Shown here: positions 7,330-9,964 of the stretch, in pieces
Layout: each line of letters starts with the position of its first letter
Position numbering within the stretch: the stretch's first letter is position 1
Assembly (NCBI GenBank): GCA_943331195.2
Contig: CALQKQ020000097.1
Location: forward strand, 1-9,964
Direction of reading: 5' to 3'
From: Akkermansia muciniphila
GTDB taxonomy: Bacteria; Verrucomicrobiota; Verrucomicrobiia; Verrucomicrobiales; V1-33
Length of the DNA stretch: 9,964 nucleotides
Position numbers and translations under genes: made by a program
The notes under the pieces: generated by a model
Database searches by the model: none
What the model was told of the DNA's origin: nothing
The model's input: the letters and a program-made list of their open reading frames with translations, nothing else

Positions 7330-7857
7330 CTACCCCTCCCCCGCCGCCTCCCCCAGCGCCTCAATCCGCTGGGACGCCCGATTCTTCCGCGCCTGCCAGG
7401 GATCAAAAACCCGCCCGTGCATCGCCACATACACCCCCGGCGGCAACAAGCGCACCGCCGCCACCGCCACCCCCAAGTTGAAATCCGCATCGCTTTCCCG
7501 AAACCGCGCCGGCTGCATCGCCCCCATCAACACAATGGTGCGCCCCTCCAACCCCTCCAATGCCTGCGCCGTCTCCACCAAGGTGTCCGTCCCATGGCTC
7601 ACCACCACCCGCCGACAGCGATGCCCCTCCAGCGCCTCCCGTATCCCCTGCCGATCCGCCGCCGTGATCTCCAAGCTGTCCTTCTGCAACAACGGCAAGA
7701 TCTCATAGCGAAAATCCACCCGCGCCCGCTCCAACAGCCCCCCCACCTGCGGCCCCCCCACCGCATAGCTGTCCTCCGCATCAAAGTACACCTTGTCGAT
7801 GGTCCCCCCGCACGTCGCGAAAAGCACCTCAGGATCGTTAGGAGCCGCATCCATCAT
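7330..7857 (-). CDS. Small stand-alone asparaginase-domain protein
   Basis: This 175-residue protein corresponds to the N-terminal domain of type I/II L-asparaginases. ATCGGTIDKVYF (14-25) carries T19, the usual nucleophile position, and Y24. SHGTDTLVETA (87-97) carries the T90-D91 pair that binds and activates substrate. GAMQPARF (112-119) is a family block, and K158 (QARKN) sits about where the catalytic lysine of full-length enzymes lies. The whole C-terminal domain, which completes the active site across the dimer in two-domain asparaginases (about 330 residues), is absent. One-domain proteins of this size are a known group; whether they hydrolyse asparagine, another amide or nothing is uncertain. 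The start is the first of two consecutive ATGs, 2 nt after the thrS stop (TAG-AG-ATG-ATG), so translation by reinitiation or coupling is likely. Only a weak GAG precedes it. No signal peptide is seen, so it should act in the cytoplasm. Confidence 0.82.
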   Translation of the reverse strand: MMDAAPNDPEVLFATCGGTIDKVYFDAEDSYAVGGPQVGGLLERARVDFRYEILPLLQKDSLEITAADRQGIREALEGHRCRRVVVSHGTDTLVETAQALEGLEGRTIVLMGAMQPARFRESDADFNLGVAVAAVRLLPPGVYVAMHGRVFDPWQARKNRASQRIEALGEAAGEG

Positions 7858-7859
7858 CT

Positions 7860-9815
7860 CTACCGGCACCGCCCCTTCACTTCCTCGACCACTTCCCCGA
7901 GGAACTCCCCTAGCGGACGCGACCCCAAGTCGCCCCGCCGCGCGTGCCGCACGCTGACACACCCCGCCGCCGCTTCTTTTTCCCCAATCACCAACATGTA
8001 AGGAATGCGCTGCAACTGCGCGCTGCGGATCTTGGCCCCCACCTTCTCCGCGCTGTCGTCCAAGCTCACCCGCAGCCCCGCCGCCTTGAGCTGCGCATAG
8101 GCCTCACCCGCAAAACCTGCACTTTTTTCACTAATAGTTAGAATGCGCACCTGCTCCGGAGCCAGCCACACCGGAAAGTGTCCCGCAAAGTGCTCAATCA
8201 GCACCCCCGTAAAGCGCTCCATGCTGCCAAACGGTGCCCGGTGGATCATCACCGGACGGTGCTTGGCGTTGTCCGCCCCAATGTAGCTGAGATCAAAGCG
8301 CACTGGCAACACATAGTCCACCTGCACCGTCCCCAACTGCCACTCCCGGCCAATCACATCCTTGACCACAAAGTCAATCTTCGGCCCGTAAAAGGCCGCC
8401 TCCCCCGGCTCCTCCGTAAAAGGCACCCCCAAGGTCGCCGCCGCCGCCCGGCAAGCCGCCTCCGCCCGGTCCCACTGCGCCGCATCCCCCGTAAATTTGC
8501 TGCTGTCAGGATCGCGCAGACCCACCCGCACCCGGTAGTTGTCCATCCCCAAGGTGCGCAGCACCGTCTTCACCAAACTCAAACAATTCAACACTTCCTC
8601 CGCCACCTGGTCTTCCGTGCAAAACAAGTGCGCATCGTCCTGCGTGAACCCGCGCACCCGCGTCAGCCCATTCAATTCCCCGCTCTTTTCCCAGCGGTAC
8701 ACCGTCCCAAACTCCGCCAGCCGCACCGGCAAGTCCCGGTAGCTCCGCGGCTGACTATCGTAAATCTTGATGTGGTGCGGACAATTCATCGGCTTCAACA
8801 TGAAGCCTTCTAGCAGTTTTTCGTCCGGCAAAATCCGCTCCGGCGGAATGACCTCCCGCCCCGCCCGCTCATTGATCCCCTCCGCCAATTTGCGCGAAAC
8901 CCCATCGAGCCGCTCCATCACCTCAGCACAGCCGCAGCCCGCATCGGCGCATTCCTGCATCTGCTCGTTCTCCATGATGGCCCCAAATTGGCTCTCCTTG
9001 TAATAGGGAAAGTGGCCGCTCGTCTTGTACAGCGCCAATTTGCCAATGTGCGGCGTAAACACCTGGCTATAGCCCTGCTTGCTCAACTCCTCACTAATAA
9101 AATTCTGCAGCTCCTGCCGCAAAATAGCCCCGTTAGGCGTCCAGAGGATCAAGCCCTGCCCCACCTCGTCGTCAATGTGGAAAAGCTGCAACTCCTTGCC
9201 CAACTTGCGGTGGTCCCGCTTCTTCGCCTCCTCCAAAGCCACAAAATGTTGCTCCAACTCCTCCGCACTCGCAAAGGCCGTCCCATAAAGCCGCTGCAGC
9301 TGCCCCTTGCTCTCGTCCCCCATGTAAAACGACGCCGAAACACTCGTCAGGCGCACATGCTTGCACTTGCCACTATAGTTGACGTGCGGCCCCGCACAAA
9401 GATCCATGAAATCGCCATTCTGATAGCACGAAATCTCCTCGCCCTCCGGGATCTTGTCGATCAAATCCAATTTAAACCGACTCGGATTCCCCGGCCGCTC
9501 CCCCAGCCCCCCCAGCCGCCCACTCTCCGCCAGCACCCGCGCCTCCGCCCGACTCATCACTTTCCTCTCAAACTTCTGGTTCTCCTTCGCTAGCTTCTTC
9601 ATCTCCGCCTCAATCGCCGGAAAATCCTCCGGACTCACCCGGTGCGGCATGTCAAAGTCGTAATAAAAACCATACTCCCCCGGAGGCCCATAGGCAAACT
9701 GCGCCTCCGGCCACAGCCGCAAGATCGCCGTCGCCATCAGGTGCGCACACGAGTGCCGCAGCCGGTCCAATTCAGACATCTGCTCGCGCTCTTCCAGGGT
9801 CTTGCGGTCGTTCAT
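7860..9815 (-). CDS. thrS: Threonyl-tRNA synthetase, without N-terminal TGS domain
   Basis: This 651-residue class II synthetase joins threonine to tRNA-Thr. The editing domain is complete: HSCAH at 21-25 (HxxxH) and CAGPH with C140 and H144, which remove mis-attached serine. The catalytic core has KPMNCPHH (C345), RWEKSGELNGLTRVRGFTQDDAH (motif 2 region, H396) and VMIHRAPFGSMERF (H525 and motif 3). C345, H396 and H525 fit the zinc ligands. The anticodon-binding domain follows (EQVRILT, then KVGAKIRSAQLQRIPYMLVIGE). The protein begins almost at the editing domain, so the roughly 60-residue TGS domain of E. coli ThrRS is missing. An insertion of about 50 residues (roughly 281-337) with C289, C294 and C296 sits before the zinc cysteine block. 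The ATG at 9815 is chosen over an upstream start at 9941, whose extra 42 residues are low-complexity. MSEL at 9779 is an alternative. It is first in the five-gene series. Confidence 0.95.
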   Translation of the reverse strand: MNDRKTLEEREQMSELDRLRHSCAHLMATAILRLWPEAQFAYGPPGEYGFYYDFDMPHRVSPEDFPAIEAEMKKLAKENQKFERKVMSRAEARVLAESGRLGGLGERPGNPSRFKLDLIDKIPEGEEISCYQNGDFMDLCAGPHVNYSGKCKHVRLTSVSASFYMGDESKGQLQRLYGTAFASAEELEQHFVALEEAKKRDHRKLGKELQLFHIDDEVGQGLILWTPNGAILRQELQNFISEELSKQGYSQVFTPHIGKLALYKTSGHFPYYKESQFGAIMENEQMQECADAGCGCAEVMERLDGVSRKLAEGINERAGREVIPPERILPDEKLLEGFMLKPMNCPHHIKIYDSQPRSYRDLPVRLAEFGTVYRWEKSGELNGLTRVRGFTQDDAHLFCTEDQVAEEVLNCLSLVKTVLRTLGMDNYRVRVGLRDPDSSKFTGDAAQWDRAEAACRAAAATLGVPFTEEPGEAAFYGPKIDFVVKDVIGREWQLGTVQVDYVLPVRFDLSYIGADNAKHRPVMIHRAPFGSMERFTGVLIEHFAGHFPVWLAPEQVRILTISEKSAGFAGEAYAQLKAAGLRVSLDDSAEKVGAKIRSAQLQRIPYMLVIGEKEAAAGCVSVRHARRGDLGSRPLGEFLGEVVEEVKGRCR

Positions 9816-9865
9816 GAAAAAAATAAAGGTTTGTTGAAAAAGAAAGCCCCGAGAGGCCCAGCCCC

Positions 9866-9890
9866 CCCACCATGGCCTCCCACCAAGGCC
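9866..9890. repeat. Imperfect 12-nt tandem repeat upstream of thrS
   Basis: CCCACCATGGCC (9866-9877) and CCCACCAAGGCC (9879-9890) differ at one base and are 13 nt apart. Each contains a CCWWGG palindrome-like core (CCATGG, CCAAGG). Confidence 0.7.
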
Positions 9891-9926
9891 GGGAAAGCTC
9901 AAAAGGAAAGCGGGGAACCTCGTCCT

Positions 9927-9964
9927 CCCTCCCCCCCTCAACCCAAAAATCCCTCCCCCCTCAA
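9927..9964. repeat. Direct repeat of a C-run motif at the right edge
   Basis: CCCTCCCCCCCTCAA (9927-9941) and CCCTCCCCCCTCAA (9951-9964) differ only by one C in the run. On the minus strand both read TTGA followed by a G run, upstream of thrS. The second copy touches the window edge, so more copies may follow. Confidence 0.6.

Larger units (their letters stand above)
9816..9964 (-). promoter_or_regulatory. Upstream/leader region of thrS
   Basis: No gene is supported in this stretch. On the minus strand, directly before the ATG, is a T-rich patch (CCTTTATTTTTTTC) without Shine-Dalgarno. About 25 nt further up is a weak GC hairpin with wobble pairs (near 9846-9857) followed by TTTCTTTTTC. That could be a terminator of an upstream gene or an attenuator, but the stem is poor. 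I see no T-box features and no clear -35/-10 promoter. The far end carries two small direct repeats. Confidence 0.4.

Noticed and set aside
9780..9941. Longer ThrRS start at 9941
   Set aside because: The added 42 residues are low-complexity Gly, Arg, Phe and Trp sequence encoded by the repeat-bearing leader and do not resemble a TGS domain.
9816..9964. T-box riboswitch before thrS
   Set aside because: I could not find the conserved T-box bulge or a following strong terminator, and the visible leader is short.

Overview
This is a GC-rich bacterial window of 9,964 bases with seven protein genes and no RNA gene, insertion sequence or CRISPR array that I can see. The composition, a threonyl-tRNA synthetase without a TGS domain but with a cysteine-bearing insertion, and starts that mostly lack Shine-Dalgarno sequences together suggest a member of the PVC group, most likely Verrucomicrobiota. 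That placement is an inference from resemblance, not a proven assignment.

Left part (1-1642, plus strand): the 3' part of an OGG1-type 8-oxoguanine DNA glycosylase gene, cut by the window edge. It is followed, after a short pyrimidine-rich spacer, by a probably exported staphylococcal-nuclease-like protein with a C-terminal ComEA-type helix-hairpin-helix DNA-binding domain.

Centre and right (1657-9815, minus strand): five collinear genes, read from high to low coordinates. They are thrS, a small stand-alone asparaginase-domain protein starting 2 nt after the thrS stop, and then three genes of an SMC-like (MukBEF-like) condensin of the Wadjet/JetABC kind: jetA (kleisin, MukF-like), jetB (MukE-like, 4-nt overlap with jetA) and jetC (SMC-like ATPase). 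jetC runs into the exported nuclease gene tail to tail with only 14 nt between the stops.

The most interesting system is the condensin. Wadjet normally has a fourth subunit, the Toprim/topoisomerase-VI-A-like nuclease JetD, which cuts plasmids caught by the JetABC loop extruder. No jetD lies on either side here: jetC is followed directly by an unrelated convergent gene, and jetA is preceded by asparaginase and thrS. This is therefore a nuclease-less JetABC placed behind a housekeeping translation gene. It may be a chromosomal condensin derived from, or ancestral to, the anti-plasmid system, or a system that uses a nuclease encoded elsewhere.

A second window-wide signal is strong strand asymmetry. 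The plus strand is C-rich whichever way the genes run, so plus-strand genes use C-ending codons and minus-strand genes use G-ending codons for the same amino acids.
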